From contig NC_092522.1 of NCBI RefSeq assembly GCF_037038585.1, positions 125,408,661 through 125,472,660 of the forward strand: a DNA stretch of 64,000 bases, given 5' to 3'. The translations under genes were made by a program, and so were the position numbers. The notes below the pieces were generated by a model. That model searched no databases, was not told the origin of the DNA, and saw only the letters and a program-made list of their open reading frames with translations. Source of the stretch: Patagioenas fasciata (lineage: Eukaryota; Chordata; Aves; Columbiformes; Columbidae). Positions 1-12,420 of this stretch are shown here, one piece after another. Each line of letters starts with the position of its first letter. The first letter of the stretch is position 1.

Positions 1-184
1 TGTGCCCCACACTCGCCTCCGCCAGCTTGTGCCCCCCAGCCCCACACTCAGCCCCCAGCCCTGTCCCCCCACCGCTGTTCCCACAGCCCCACAGTGGGGG
101 CTTTGCAGGGCCCAGGATGGAGGGGGAGGCCCCAGGTTTGCTCCCAGCCCGGCCAAGGCACAGCTGCATGCACGGGGAGGGCAG

Positions 185-262
185 GCAAGCCCTGCCTGCC
201 CCTGCCTGCATCCTGCCTGCCCCTGCCTGTGCTCTGCCTGTCCCTGCCTGTTCCCTGCCAGT
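185..262. repeat. short CCTGCCTGYCC-type tandem repeat
   Basis: About seven imperfect copies of a 10-12 base CCTGCC-based unit lie head to tail. It is a small GC-rich minisatellite with no sign of function. Confidence 0.7.
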
Positions 263-1917
263 GCTGGAGCACAGCCCTCATCTCTGCCGGGGGACACAGA
301 GAGGAGGTGGCTGCAGGGACCCTCCTGCCCGTCCCCAGCAAAGTCCATGTCCCAGGACGCACTCTCCGGTGGCAGGGAGCCAGGGGCAAACGCCAGGGTG
401 CCAGGAGCAAAGGCCGCACTGCCAGCCAGGCTTGGCGTGAGCCCACCCTCCCCTGCCCTGGGGCTGCCAGGAAGGGGACACCAAGACGTGGGGCAGGACC
501 TCCGGGGGGGTGGCAGGTGGGGGAGGAACCTTTGCTCCCCAGAGCACCCCGGATCTGCACCGTGTGCTCACGGCGGTGCATCCCCGCCGGCTGCCGCGCA
601 GGCGCCTCTCCCTGTGCTGGCGGCCACGGCCCCGCGGTGCCGGCTGCTTCCTGCCGGCCCGGCCGCCCCGCTGCGGCACAGCCGCTTCCACCGCTCACCG
701 CCGGCCCCAGCCCGCGTGTGGGGGCCAGGGGGCCGAGGGGCCGCGAGTGGAGCGGGGAGGAGGGGACAAGCTGCTCCGCAACCTGCAGCGGGTTGTGAGG
801 GGCTGTGAGGTGGGAGGGGGTGCTGGGGACCCTCGCAGGGTGTCCAGCAGCACTGGTGGTGCCACAGCCGCGCCAGCACAACGCCCGGCTGACTGCGGGG
901 AGCCGCTCCCGAACCCCTCCCGTTGTGCCGGGCTGGCACCGCGCAGCCTCCGCCGCAGCCGGGCTGGCCCCACTCCCACCTGGGGACAGCGCGGCGGTGT
1001 CACTTGTGCCAGGGACATGCGTGCACTGGGGTGGGGCCACCGCGCACCCAGACACCGGGGACACGCGAGCTGCTGCCGCCATTTCACAGGGTGCCTGGCA
1101 GCCTCTCCTGTGCCGGCCGACAGCCGGGGAGGGCACGGCTCAGCCAAGCAGAAACCATTGCCACGGGACGGTGGGGGGACGTGCCAGGGCACCACGGCAG
1201 TGCCAGCCGTGAGCGACCGTGTGCGCGGCGACACGAAGGCTGCAGGACCAACCTGGGTGCGCCACAGCCCCGAGAGCCCGGCCACGAGCCGCGGCGCTGG
1301 CACAGGCTGCGGGGACAGCGCGGTGTGTCTGGATGTGGCCCCGGAGCAGCACAGGGAGCAGCACCAGCGGTGGGATGGACACCAGAGAGCAAAGTCCTGG
1401 CTGGCGCAGGGAGGGAGGCGGCAGCACCGCGGTGCCTGTGCTGGGAACCGCGCTGGCTCTGGCACCGACTGTGCCGGAGCTGCTGGAGGGGGCTGAGCCA
1501 GCGGGGAAGGGGCTGCAGCAGCTGCAGTGAAGGGGAGGGAGGCTCAGGACAAACCACAGTGGGGCCGAGGGGCTGCACCCCAGCCCTGCGCCCCAGAGCC
1601 CCTGCCAGGGGCTGCAGCAGAGGACAAGGCGAGTCCGTCCCACGTCACTCCTGGGAACAGACGGGGGTCCCCGCTCCCACCGCAGGCCCCGGGCCTTCCC
1701 GCTGCGTCCCCCGTGCCCCCACACCAGCGTTCGGCCGAGCTGCCGGTTGTGGGGGGGCCCGGCCGCCCCCAGCCCCGCTCCCACCTCCCGCTCGGGGCCG
1801 CATCCTGGACATGGCGCCAAGAACAATCGCAGGGGCCGCGTGGGCTTCCCGGAGGAAACGGGAATGCTGGTGCACGCTCCGGATTTGGCAGCAGCGGGGC
1901 TGGCGGAGGCGCTGCTG

Positions 1918-2030
1918 CGGGGGGCTCGGTGGGGCTGTGGGGGCTTGGTGGGGCTGCGGGGGCTCTGTGGGGCTCATGGAGCTCTGTGGGGCTCCATGGG
2001 GCTCCGTGGGGCTGTGGGGGCTCAGCCCAC
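1918..2030. repeat. GGGGCTSTGTGG-type tandem repeat
   Basis: Imperfect 10-13 base units built on TGGGGCTC/TGGGGCTG repeat across about 110 bases. The plus strand is G-rich. Confidence 0.7.
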
Positions 2031-3235
2031 CCCCCCAGCAGGACGGGGCCTGGGGGTGGCAGCCGCCACGGGCACACGCTCCCCTTGGGTGCCGGGATGA
2101 AGTGTCACCGCGGGGCTGGGCAGCACCACCGCGCCGGCACCACGCACACCCCACCACGGCCCGGCAGAGCAGATGGGGCTGCTGTGCCACCCTGGCCCCA
2201 CGGCCCTGCTCCGGCCCTGCCGTGGCAGCCCCTTCTCGCCAGCACAGAGACCCCAGCCTGCCGCGCTTTCAGGAAATAGGCATCACCGCACCTCTGCCGT
2301 GGCCTCACCGGCGCGGCACCTGCTCAGCCCCAGCTCCCTGCCCGTGCCGGGGTCTCCCCGGCTCTGTGGTGCTGCCGGACAATGCCAGGAATCCGTGCCA
2401 GGCAGGCGGTGGGATGGGACACACGGAGGTGAACCCCAGGCAGGACAGGCACCGTGTCCCCTCACACCACAGCCTGCCCGGACAGGACACACAGCCCACC
2501 CTGCACCGCAGCCGGCGCGCCCTGGTACGGCACCCGTCCAAACAGCCCCACACCTCCAGCCCTCAACAGCCACCTGGCCAAAGCTGGCACCGCGACTCCA
2601 GCCCTGCCGCCGCTTCCCTACCTGGTTGGGTGCAGACCCCAGCTCACCAGGCTCCCGGTGCTGCTGCTCCGGCACGGCCGCCGGGCCAGGGAGGGGAAGG
2701 GGAAGCCGGGACCCAGCCCAGGGCGCTGCCCCTCCCGGCCGCCCCGGCGCCCGTCCCGTCCCCGCGGAGGGCCCGGCGGCCGGTCGCCCTTCCTGCCCAC
2801 CCACCCGCTTCCTCGGCGCCGGCGCTGGGAACAGGCGCTGCCTTTCTGCCGCTCCCCCTCCGCTGGGCCCCGCCAAGGCCGCTGCTCCGCCGGGAGCCCC
2901 AGAGCCCCGCGCCAGCCCCGCCGCCGCGCTCGCTGCCGGGGGGACGCCGGGGGGCCGCGGCCGTGGGCTCACTGTGCCGGGGACACGTGCCCGTGCTGGG
3001 GACCCGCACCGACAGAGGGACAGGGACCCCGATGCACCGCTCCCCAGGGGAGCCTCGTGCCAACCCCAGTTCTCAGCACCAGTGGCAGCTCCAAACCCCG
3101 GGGGTCACGGCCAAACTCGGGGGGACACAGGATGGGGCACCCCCAGGTCACGTCCCCTTTGCCAGGGGGAAGGTGCTGGGGGAGTTGATGCCATCCACAG
3201 CACCCTCTGTGGAGCCACCGGCCCAGGGGACATCC

Positions 3236-3415
3236 AGCTGCCGAGCCCTGGCGCGGCACAGTTTGGCACAGCGTGGTTTGGCACTGCATGGCACAGCACA
3301 ACTCAGCATGGCACAGCACACCACAGGATGGCACCATACGGCAGAGTACGGCTCACTGACACCCGTGACACCTCATGACACCCGTGACACCTCATGACAC
3401 CCCGTGACACGCGGC
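3236..3415. repeat. two adjoining short tandem repeats
   Basis: About 3240-3345 is a degenerate GGCACAGC-based repeat. About 3356-3412 is a cleaner repeat alternating TGACACCCG and TGACACCTCA. Both look like ordinary simple minisatellites. Confidence 0.65.
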
Positions 3416-5342
3416 TCCTCTGTGATCCAGTTACCACCACTGGGCAGGGCTCCCCCACTGCCCGGCTCCTGCCAGGCTCATTCATCCCTGCCCGTCCCAG
3501 CCAGGCCTGCCTGCAGCGGGCAGCGCCATCTCCTCCCATCCCTGCCCGTCCTCCGCCCGGCTGAACCCCGATGGGGTCCCCAGGCTGCGCTCCCCACCCC
3601 ACGGATGCGCTTGGAAGTGGGGGGGTGGCTCCTCAGTGCCCAGAGACCCCGGCCCCACGCCGAGGCCCCCATGCAGTGGAGCTGTGTCCCCAGGCAGCGC
3701 TGGGTGCTCAGCACCCTCCTGCAGCACGTCTGCCCGCTGGGTCCCTGCCAGCAGCAGCTTGGGGACCTCGGGGGTTTCCCGAGGAGCCAGCTCGCTCCGC
3801 AGGGTCCCGGTGCCGCGCACCAGCTCCCCTCCACGCCGGTGCGGTGCCCCCGGCTGGGGCTCCCAGCAGGAAGGCTATTTTTGGCAGCTCACACCCAGCG
3901 GGGGCTCTCCCGGCCTCCTGGCAGTGCCGATGGAGCCGCCAGCCCCCTGGTTTGGCAGCAGGAGCTGCCGGCCGGGTCAGCGCCACGCACGGGGCAGGTG
4001 TGGCCGCACGTGATGGGCACCGCGGCCAGCCCGCCAGGGCCTGCCCCGTGCCGCGGCACCACCGCCATGCGCCCACCCTGCTCCGGACCCGCCGTGCCGG
4101 GGGACGCTCCCGGGGCTGCCGGCTCTGATGGCCAGAGACCTCCTGGTTCCCAGGCTCCAAGTGTTCCTGACGACTTTCCCCAGTTGTTCCCGTGCCAGCA
4201 TTGTTCTTCCACCGACACGGCTCTCCCCGCCCCGGCACGTACCTCCCGCCCCGCCGGATTTACAGCTGGCGCTCGGAGCCGCCCGCTCCCCCACCGGCTG
4301 CCGGCCGCGCCGTGCCCCGTCGCACCCCCCACCCCAGGCGACACCGTCCCGGCCTCCCCGGCCCTGCCGCCACCACCGCCAGACTGGGACGGGCAGGGGA
4401 TCTGGACAGGTCCAAGAGCAGGGTTAACCCTTTTCTGCAGCCAGACACCTTGGCTGAAAGGTTTTGCAACCCTCTGGCAGAGAAGCTGCCCTGGCGGGCA
4501 CAGGTGACAGGGACACTGCCCAAGCCCGGGCCAGGGTAACCATGTGCACCCCCTCTCCGGAGGAACCTCTGCTCCTGCAAACACCGCGTTCACGGTGGCA
4601 CCGGCAGCCAATAGTGCTGTGTCCCACCAGCTGGTGGAGAGGAAGCCACCACGGCTCCACAACCAGCACCGTGACGCACCACGAGCCACCAACTCCACGA
4701 GAGCCCTGGCCCCATGTGCGCTGTCCCAGTGCCCCCCAGAACCAGCTGCCACCCGAAGCCCTGAGCACCCCGTCACCCCACGGCCCCTCTCTGCCGGTAC
4801 CGCAGCCAGGGAGCACCGCACCGTGCTCCCGTGCCGGCCCCCGGCAGCTCGCCGAACCCCACACACCCGAGCGGGCATCGCCTGCGCGGCAGGAGCCAGG
4901 GAAGCTGGGGGGACTCGGCCCTGCGGCCCCACATCTGCCTTGTTATTGCAGCTGCTGGCGCGAGCCCGAGCCGTGCACCATCGCCCGGGGAGCCGGGGGC
5001 TCCGCTCCCTCTGCCCAACTGGCCCTGCAGCTGCAGGACCGGGCAGATCCATGGCGGGGACATGGGGGTGCCAGACCCAGAGAGCAAATGCGCGGCGGGA
5101 CCTCGACCACAGCACGGGGAGCGCTGCTCCCGCCGGGCACAGGGGCACAGGGGGCTGGGGAGGGGGACGCTCCTGTCGGCCGCTCCGCCGCCCTCGGGCT
5201 CTGCTCCGGTGAGCAGGGGCGGCAGGTCAGCCCGGCACGCCGGGAGCCGTACTCTACCACCAGTGCGGGACATCCACCGGGGCGGGACGGCCCCGTGGGG
5301 GGACACCCCGCTGCCCCCCGGCCCCCACGCCCGCTGGCTCAC

Positions 5343-5447
5343 CTGGGCATGCTTGCGCTTCCGCCCAGGCCGCCCGGCTTTCCTCATGGGCGTCCCCGGC
5401 TCCTGCTTCTCCTCCTTGCTCTGGTGCTCCTCGGGCTCCTCTTCCCC
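5343..5447 (-). CDS. DNMT3A: DNMT3A second coding exon (N-terminal region with basic AT-hook-like motif)
   Basis: DNMT3A is the nuclear de novo DNA cytosine-5 methyltransferase; this exon encodes part of its disordered N-terminus, not the catalytic domain. The minus strand reads acceptor cag|GGG at 5448-5450 and donor CAG|gtgagc at 5337-5342. The exon is 105 bases, 35 codons in phase 0, the same length as I recall for the corresponding human exon. The peptide begins GEEEPEEHQSKEEKQEPG and ends RKAGRPGRKRKHAQ. The human counterpart has the same acidic start, the KEE(R/K)QEPS block and the basic GRPGRKRKH motif, thought to act in DNA or nuclear contacts. The match in motif, length and phase makes DNMT3A firm; the paralogue DNMT3B lacks this block as far as I recall. 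It follows the exon at 9904-9972. Confidence 0.93.
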
Positions 5448-8400
5448 CTGTGAGCCGGAGACAGAGAGGACGGTTATGGCACCAGCCCCAGGGCCGGGCA
5501 GTAGGGGTCCCGGGCACGACTCCGCTCCTGCTCGGTGCTGGGATCACCGGCACCACGGCCGCACCACAGAGAGCTGCGTGCGGCTGGGCGCCTGGCCGGC
5601 GAGTGACGAGCGCTGCCGGCATCACCGGCCCGGCAGCCCTCGGGGCACCGCTAGAACAGTAATGGCGGCTCCTGCTAGCACTTGGGCAGCGGCGCGAGCT
5701 CCCGTGGAGCCGGGCACCATCAGCCGGAGAGCCCTCCTGCACCGCGCCCTGCGCCATGGCCGCTCGGAGGGACGTGCCTGTGCCGTGACCCACCGGAGCC
5801 CTGCGCGTGTGGGTCTGCGGCTCCTGCACCGCGGCACCGCAGGGTGGGCCTGCAGGGAGCCGGGCAGCGCCGGGGGACGCGGGCAGGCAGCAGGAGCCCG
5901 GCTGCCCCCGGAGCAGCCACCGCGCCGGCCAGCGCGGGCGCTTCAGACCCTGCGCACCCTCTCCGCGCTCTGCCCCGGAGCAGCGGCCAGCCCGTCCCCC
6001 TCCCCGCGCCCCGAGGCCCACGCACCGGCACGGGCAGCACGGCGGGAACGCGGCCCCGGGAGTGAACCTGCTCCCCGCGCGGGACCGCGGCAGCGCCCAA
6101 GTGCCGCGGCGCACCGGGGGCCCCGCTCCCGCTCGGGGGGCTCGCGCCCAGTGCCGCAGCACGGGGGGGCCGTGCGTGCGGGGCGAGGGCTGCGCGGGGC
6201 CCCGGCGTGTCCCGCGGCGGCGGCGGGGCTGGTTTCACCTGAGCCCCAGAAGCTCCCGCGGCGGCGGCCGAGGCAGGAAGAGGCCGCGGAGGGGGAGCGG
6301 GGAAAGAGGAGGCCGGCGGGGGCTGGCGAGGGGGAGGCCGGGGAGGGGATGGGGCTGGCAGCCAGACCGCGCCGCATCCAGCTGCAGCCGCGGCCCCGCA
6401 GGCACGGCGGGCGCCGGCCCCACCGCGGTCCTGCCCACCCCATCGCGGCCCTGCCCGCCGCTGCCTGCCGGCCCGGCACCGCAGCCGGCACAGCCCCACG
6501 GGGTCCGGCCCAAAGCTCCTGCAGGGTCAGGATGTGCTGTGCCCCACGGCTGCAGTGCCCCACGGCCACAGCCCCCCAGACCAGCTCCCTCGCAAACCCG
6601 GTGTCCCCCTTGCTGCCATCCCCCCTACCATGGGCTGTACCTGTGGGATCACGAGGGAGCCGCGCGCTGGTTTGCACCCATGGTGGCCACTGGGACCACG
6701 CTGTCCCCAGCCCCGTCACTGTGTGTCGCTCCCTGCGCATGGGGCAGGGTCCCCCACGCCCCGGCAGCCCCGCAGTGACCGTGCCCAGCTCTGGCACCCA
6801 GGGACTCAGGCCTGGGCCACGCCGCGCTCCCCACGCGGCCCCGGGTGCAAAGCTTTGGGACGGGTCCAAGGATGGTGTCAGGATCACAGCTCCAGCTCCG
6901 TCCCGGCACAGGATCCAAATGGGGTCACCGGGGTGGGGGGTTCCTGCTCCCCTGACCCCCAGCTCTCCCCGCCGGGGTGGAGCAGGAACGGGTGCTGCCC
7001 GCAGTGAGTCAGGCATGGCAGCCCCCGCCGAGCACGGCCGGCAAACGGGGGCACTGGGCACAGCCCACTCCAAACCACCTCCTGCCGCCAGCCGAACCCG
7101 GCCATGGGCCCTCGGCAGCTCATCCAGCCCCACGATACTCCTAATCATAGAATCATCAAATTACAGGACGGCTTGGGTAGGATAAAGCTCCCCCAGTCCC
7201 CCTGCCATGAGCAGGGACATCTTCAGCAGCTCAGGTTGCTCAGAGCCCCGTCCAGCCTGGCCTGGGATGTCTCCAGGGATGGTTCAGCCACCACCTCTCT
7301 GCCCGGCCTGGGCCAGGCTCTCACCACCCTCAGCACAAACCATTTCATTATATCCATCCTGAATCTCCCTCCTTTAGTTTTAACCATCACCCCTTGTCCT
7401 GTCGCAACAGGCCCTGCTCTAAAGTCTGTCCCCCTCCTCGCGGACGCTGTCCCTGTCCCCTGGGAAAGCCTGTCCCCAGCCATGGAGGAGCCGCGGGACA
7501 GGTGGGGAGCAGGAGGGGATGGTGAGCTCAGCATCCCCAGGACATGGCCCCGCAGGCCCTGCACCCCCCTGGCTCCAGCACTGCTCGGGGGGGCAGAGCG
7601 GAGCCCCCCTGGCCGCGGCCACAGGGCCCGCTGTGCCAAATCGTGCGGCGCTGTGCGGTGTCCCAGCGGGGCCATCCTGCTCCCGCAGCGCTGGGGTGGC
7701 CCCGTGTCTGTGCCACCATGGTGAGGCTGTGCTTCGCGCAGCCCCCCCGGGAAATGATGTGGCTGAGCAGCACCCAGTGGGTGCTGGCAAAGGGAGGGGG
7801 CTCTGAGGGGGCTCTATGGGGTTCCCAGGCAATGCCGGTGCTCAGGGCTCCGTTCTGCTCCTCGTGCCGCTGCACGTGCCTGGCACACAAAACACCAACG
7901 GGGCACCGGCCCTGGGGACACCGCAGCAGGGGGGGGTAGTGGGGGTCCCCACTGTGGGGACAGGGAGCTGCTCCCAGCACACACGGGGACAAGGCGAGCT
8001 CCCCGTGAGCCATCCCCGCTGCTGCCAACGCGGGGCAGCTCCTGTGTCAGCGAGCTGGGGGACATGGAGCCCTGGGGGACCCCCGGGGCACGGCTGGCCC
8101 CCCGCGCACGGGGCAGGTGCAGGAGGAGCCGGGATGCAGGCTGGGCACAGGCAGGGGCGAGGGGAACCCGCTCACCCAGCCCGGCGCAGGTGCCGGTGCC
8201 GCAGCCCCTCGCTGGGAGCGGAGTCACGGCCCCGTGAACCGCGCGGCTCCCCCTCTGCCGGGGCGCGGGCTGCACGGCGCGGCCCCGATGCGCCGCGCTC
8301 CTGCGCCGCTGCCAGGCAACAACCCAAGAGGGAAAGCACCGCCGAGGAGCCGAGCTGCTGCATGACGCAGTGCTGGCTGCGCGGCACCGCGCCGGGCCCA

Positions 8401-9903
8401 GCGCCGGCTGCGCCGGGAGCCCCGGGCAGTGGGGGGGGACCACGCTGGGGGGCAGGAGAAGGCGGGGGCAGAGACTCTTGCACAGGAGCTGGAACTCAGC
8501 CTCACCAGGGTGGTGCCAAGGGCGGCACCGGTGTGACCCACAGTGCTGTGGGTGTCGGGGTACAGCCGCGTCTGGCCCCACGGGCAGCGCGCGTCCCGTC
8601 GGCAGAGGTGACCTCCATGTGCGGCCGCGAGGGAGGTGACGCCGCGTCCCGGCGGGGTCAGGCCAGGACAGCGCTCGGCGGGGCGAGCTGGTGGCACAGC
8701 AGGCTCGCTGCCAGCCCACGGCACCCCGGGCACCAGCACCGGTCCTGCTTTCAAGGGTGAGCCGGGCTGCACCGCAGCTGCCAGTTTCTGCCCGTGTGCC
8801 ACGGCCCCGCACCCCGCTCTCCAAGCTGGCTCTGCCATGCACCTCCAGAACTGCACCGAAACACGGGGTGGGCTCCGCATCCACCTCCCGGGGCTCCTGG
8901 TACCAGTGACCGGGTGGGCTTGGCTGCACACACCTGGTGCGGTGTCACCTGCCACAGGGACAGCGGGGGACCAACAAACTGACCCCAGGGTTACTCGCCA
9001 CCCTGGCTGTGCCAAGAACGCGCTGGGCACTTCCCAACAGGGCAGCCCCGCCAGCAGCCGGGAGCGATGGCCGGGGGCCGGATGTGCCGGCGGGTCCGGC
9101 CACCGGGTCTGGTGTGGTGCGGGAAGCACGGCACGGCCGAGCCAGCGCGGAGGAACCAGGCTGACCCTGACCCCGCGCTGCCCGCGGCGGGACGGCGTCC
9201 AGCTGGCCGCGGTCCCCACGCCTTCACCAGGGCAGGCCCGGCCCCCACGCCTGCCCTGACGCTTCTCCCGGCAGGAGCAGCGACGCCTTTGCCGGCACCA
9301 GCCGCGCCGGCCCGGCATGTCCTTGTGCGGCAGGGACGCCGGGAGCACCGCGGACACGGTCAGAGCCTGGCCCCCCATCCCGGTCAGGCCCCCCAAAGCC
9401 AGCGCAGCCCTGGGGGGGAGCAGGCCTGGCAGCGGGGCTCCAGCTCTACGGAAGACCCATGTCCCCCTCCCGCTGCCCCACAGCCCAGGACATGCACCTG
9501 CCACCCACCCAGAGCCGAGGCGGCCCCAGGGACCCCCCCACCCGCCATGGTGGCAGCCCCGTCCCCACAGGCGGGCTTGCCCAGCCCTGGCCACCGCCGG
9601 GAGGTGACAGCAGGTCTGCGCTTCCCCGTCCCCTCCCCGCGCTCCCGCTCCGCCAGGAATAGCTCAATCCGCGCTAATCCCGGCCGTGGCTCAGGGCTCC
9701 GCACCACGGCGAGGGGGGAGCAGGGCTGCTGGGGCACAGGGGACCCCGCGCCCCCTTTTCCCGCGTGCCTGCCAGCCAGGAGCGCACCGGACCCCCGGAG
9801 CCCACTCTTGCCCCGGTACCAGCGGGAGCAACACCAAGCCCAGCGATGGTGACGGTCACCGCCCGGGCAGGTCCCCCGGCAGTCCCCGCTTGCCGGTCCC
9901 TAC
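5448..9903 (-). other. DNMT3A: DNMT3A intron between first and second coding exons
   Basis: A 4,456-base intron with GT-AG borders on the minus strand (donor gtaggg at 9898-9903, acceptor cag at 5448-5450). It holds a CpG-dense stretch at about 5560-6520 and one CR1 copy at 7143-7432. The remainder is GC-rich and unique. Long frames in both strands have no protein I recognise. Confidence 0.8.
7143..7432 (-). mobile_element. CR1 LINE 3' fragment
   Basis: On the plus strand the element opens with TCATAGAATCATC, the reversed 3' tail of CR1, followed by the usual 'CCCCCAGTCCCCCTGCC' and 'AGGTTGCTCAGAGCCCC' blocks. It is therefore inserted in minus orientation, the same sense as DNMT3A, and is 5'-truncated as most CR1 copies are. 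It is closely related to the split copy at 48314-48903. Confidence 0.92.
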
Positions 9904-9972
9904 CTTGTGCGCGTCGGGCACCTCGCGGTCCGGAGCAGGGCTGCTGGTGTCGAGGGTCCCGCTGGATGGCAT
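9904..9972 (-). CDS. DNMT3A: DNMT3A first coding exon (start codon)
   Basis: On the minus strand an ATG at 9972-9970, in the good context CGCCCCACCATGC, opens 23 codons that end AAG|gtaggg at 9904/9903. The peptide starts MPSSGTLDTSSPAPDREV. Mouse DNMT3A starts MPSSGPGDTSS and the human form has the same core after MPA. As in mammals, this exon encodes about 24 residues and ends in phase 0, which matches the phase-0 start of the exon at 5343-5447. I chose this ATG because the family begins at this motif and because the exon would otherwise be too short to notice. The second half, PDREVPDAHK, differs clearly from the mammalian EREEDRK. Identity rests on both exons together. Confidence 0.88.
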
Positions 9973-10107
9973 GGTGGGGCGCGAGGGCGGGCGCCTGCGA
10001 CTGTCACCTCTTCAGCACCAAAGTGGCCCGCGCCGCCGCCACGCTCCGGCTCTCTGTGCCGAGGAGGGGTCCGGAGCCTTCGCCCGCCTGCCTGGATCCT
10101 CCTGCCC
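9973..10107 (-). other. DNMT3A: DNMT3A 5' UTR portion of first coding exon
   Basis: Upstream of the ATG the minus strand is GC-rich up to a good acceptor, CTCTCCGCTTCCCGCAG, whose cag lies at 10108-10110. If used, it makes a 204-base exon (9904-10107) joined to one or more noncoding first exons upstream. Alternatively transcription could start within this stretch. The sequence cannot decide between these. Confidence 0.5.
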
Positions 10108-10282
10108 CTGCGGGAAGCGGAGAGCGCCGGGGTGAGGGGAGCACCGGCCCCGCCGCCCCCCACACCGCGCCCCGGCCCCGGCAATTATTAACACACCACA
10201 ACCTTGACTCGGTGGGGCTGGGCTGGGCAGCAGCCACGGCATCGCCCCCGGGAGGCGGCCGAGCCTCGGATCGCACCAGCTG

Positions 10283-12085
10283 TGGGGTGCAGGGTGCGGG
10301 GTGCAGTGGTGTGGGGTGCAGGGTGCAGCAGTGCGGAGTGCAGGTGCAGGTTGCAGGGCACAAGGTGTGGGGTACAGGGTGCAGCAGTGCAGGGTCCAGG
10401 GTGCAGGTGCAGGGTGCAGAGTTCAGGGTGCAGCAGTGCGAGGTGCAGGGTGCAGCGGTGCGGGGTGCAGAGTGCAGCAGTGCAGGGTTCAGGGTGCAGC
10501 AGTGCGGGGTGCAGGGCGCAAGGTGTGGGGTACAGGGTGCAGCAGTGCAGGGTGCGGGGTGCAGAGTGCAGCAGTGCAGGGTTCAGGGTGCAGCAGTGCG
10601 GGGTGCAGGTGCAAGGTGCAGGGTGCAGTGGTGTGGGGTGCAGAGTGCAGGGTTCGGGGTGCAGGTGCAGGGTGCAGGGCACAAGGTGTGGGGTACAGGG
10701 TGCAGCAGTGCAGGGTGCGGGGTGCAGAGTGCAGCAGTGCAGGGTTCAGGGTGCAGCAGTGCGGGGTGCAGGTGCAAGGTGCAGGGTGCAGTGGTGTGGG
10801 GTGCAGAGTGCAGGGTTCGGGGTGCAGGTGCAGGGTGCAGGGCACAAGGTGTGGGGTACAGGGTGCAGCAGTGCAGGGTGCGGGGTGCAGGGTGCAGCAG
10901 TGCAGGGTTCAGGGTGCAGCAGTGCGGGGTGCAGAGTTCAGGGTGCAGCCATGCGGGGTTCAGGGTGCAGCAGTGCGGGGTGCAGGGTGCAGCCATGCGG
11001 GGTGCAGCAGTGCAGGGTTCAGGGTGCAGCAGTGCAGGGTGCAGAGTTCAGGGTGCAGCCATGCGGGGTTCAGGGTGCAGCAGTGCGGGGTGCAGAGAGC
11101 AGGGTGCAGCAGTGCGGGGTTCAGGGTACAGTGGTGCAGGGTTCAGGGAGCAGCGGTGCAGGGTGCAGAGTGCAGGGTGCAGCCATGCGGGGTGCAGCAG
11201 TGCGGGGTGCAGGGTGCAGCAGTGCGGGGTGCAGGGTGCAGCAGCGCGGGGTTCAGGGTGCAGCAGTGCCGGGTGCAGAGTGCGGTGCGGGGTGTGCGGT
11301 GCATGGTGTGGGGTGTGTGCTGCATGGTACATGGTGTGTGGTGCATGATGCACAGTGTGGGGTGTGCAGTGCACGTGTGGGGTGCAAGACGCAGGGTGGA
11401 GGGTGCAGGGTGCGGGTTGTGGGGTGCAGGGTGCATGGTGTGGGGTGCAGGGCACAGGTTGAGGGATGCAAGGTGCGGTATGGGGTGTGGGGTGCAGGGT
11501 GTGGGGTGTCTGGTGCACAGCATGGGGTGCACAGCATGGGGTGAGCTGCAGGGTGCGGGGCGTGTGCTGTGGGGTGCACAGTGTGGGGTGCGCAGTATGG
11601 GGTGCAGGGTGAGGGGTGCGCAGTTTGGGGTGCAGATTGAGGGGTGCATGTTCTGGTGTGTGGGGCACAGGGTGAGGGGTGCAGGGTGGGGGGTGCAGGG
11701 TGAGGGGTGCAGATTGGGGGTGCAGGGTGGGGACACAGGGTTGGGGTGCAGGGTGGGGACGCAGAGTGGGGGTGCAGGGTGGGGGGTGCAGGGTGGGGAC
11801 ACAGGGTTGGGGTGCAGGGTGGGGGTGCCGGGTGGGGGTGCAGAGTGAGGGTGCAGAGTGGGGGTGCAGGGTGGGGGTGCAGGGTGGGGGGTGCAGGGTG
11901 GGGACACAGGGTTGGGGTGCAGGGTGGGGGTGCAGGGTGGGGGTGCAGAGTGGGGGTGCAGAGTGGGGGGTGCAGGGTGGGGACACAGGGTTGGGGTGCA
12001 GGGTGGGGATGCAGAGTGGGGGAGCAGGGTGGGGGTGCAGGGGTGCAGGGTGAGGGTGCAGGGTGGGTGCAGCGAGGGGGTGCGG
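10283..12085. repeat. G-rich minisatellite based on GGGTGCA, with 160-bp higher-order units
   Basis: About 1.8 kb of 7-14 base variants of GGGTGCA. The array has three zones: 10283-11280 (GGGTGCAGCAGTGCG type), about 11280-11690 (mixed GTGGGGTGCATGG) and about 11690-12085 (GTGCAGGGTGGGG with ACACAGGGTTGGGG). The string CAAGGTGTGG recurs at 10361, 10519, 10682 and 10845, giving a higher-order period of 158-163 bases. If transcription starts upstream, the array lies in a DNMT3A 5' intron. Confidence 0.95.
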
Positions 12086-12420
12086 GCGCAGGCAGGGCCC
12101 CGCGGGGCTGCGGCGCGGGCGTCAGCCCCGGCACCTGTTGCTATGGCAAACGCTGCATTAGCCATGGCCGAGGCTGCTGTTGCCTTTGGCACCGGCGCTG
12201 CAATTTGTTTCTAGAGCTTTCCAGCCGCAGCCGTTCCCAGCCGCGGGGCGGGGGGCTGCGGGCGGGCAGGGCCGCTGCCAACGCCGCCGAGCAGCCCGCA
12301 CCCCGGGGCTGCCGAGCGGGGCCCGCGGCACCGGGACCCGCGGGATGGGGGCGGGGAGGGGGCTCGGCTGCCCCTGCCCCGGGGCCCGAGGGGGGCGTGG
12401 GCACGGGGGGCGGGATGGGG

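Larger units (their letters stand above)
1..5342 (-). other. DNMT3A: DNMT3A intron following the second coding exon (incomplete)
   Basis: This stretch lies downstream, on the minus strand, of the splice donor at 5337-5342 (CAG|gtgagc, read on the minus strand). I looked for the next DNMT3A coding exon, which in mammals carries the motif RDEWLARWK and an acidic run before the PWWP domain, and found nothing like it. That exon must lie beyond base 1. The interval is GC-rich with small tandem repeats at about 185-262, 1918-2030 and 3236-3415. Long open frames here have no recognisable protein and reflect a lack of stop codons in GC-rich DNA. Confidence 0.75.

Noticed and set aside
923-3397. 824-codon plus-strand open frame
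   Set aside because: No methionine context, domain or homology. All frames nearby are open because the DNA is very GC-rich. It lies in a DNMT3A intron.
1-5342. next DNMT3A exon
   Set aside because: I looked for the expected motifs on the minus strand and found none; the intron must run past base 1.
4831-7185. 784-codon plus-strand open frame
   Set aside because: It runs antisense over a DNMT3A exon and into a CR1 copy, with no recognisable protein.
10204-11848. 446- to 527-codon cysteine/glutamine-rich frames
   Set aside because: They are translation of the GGGTGCA array.
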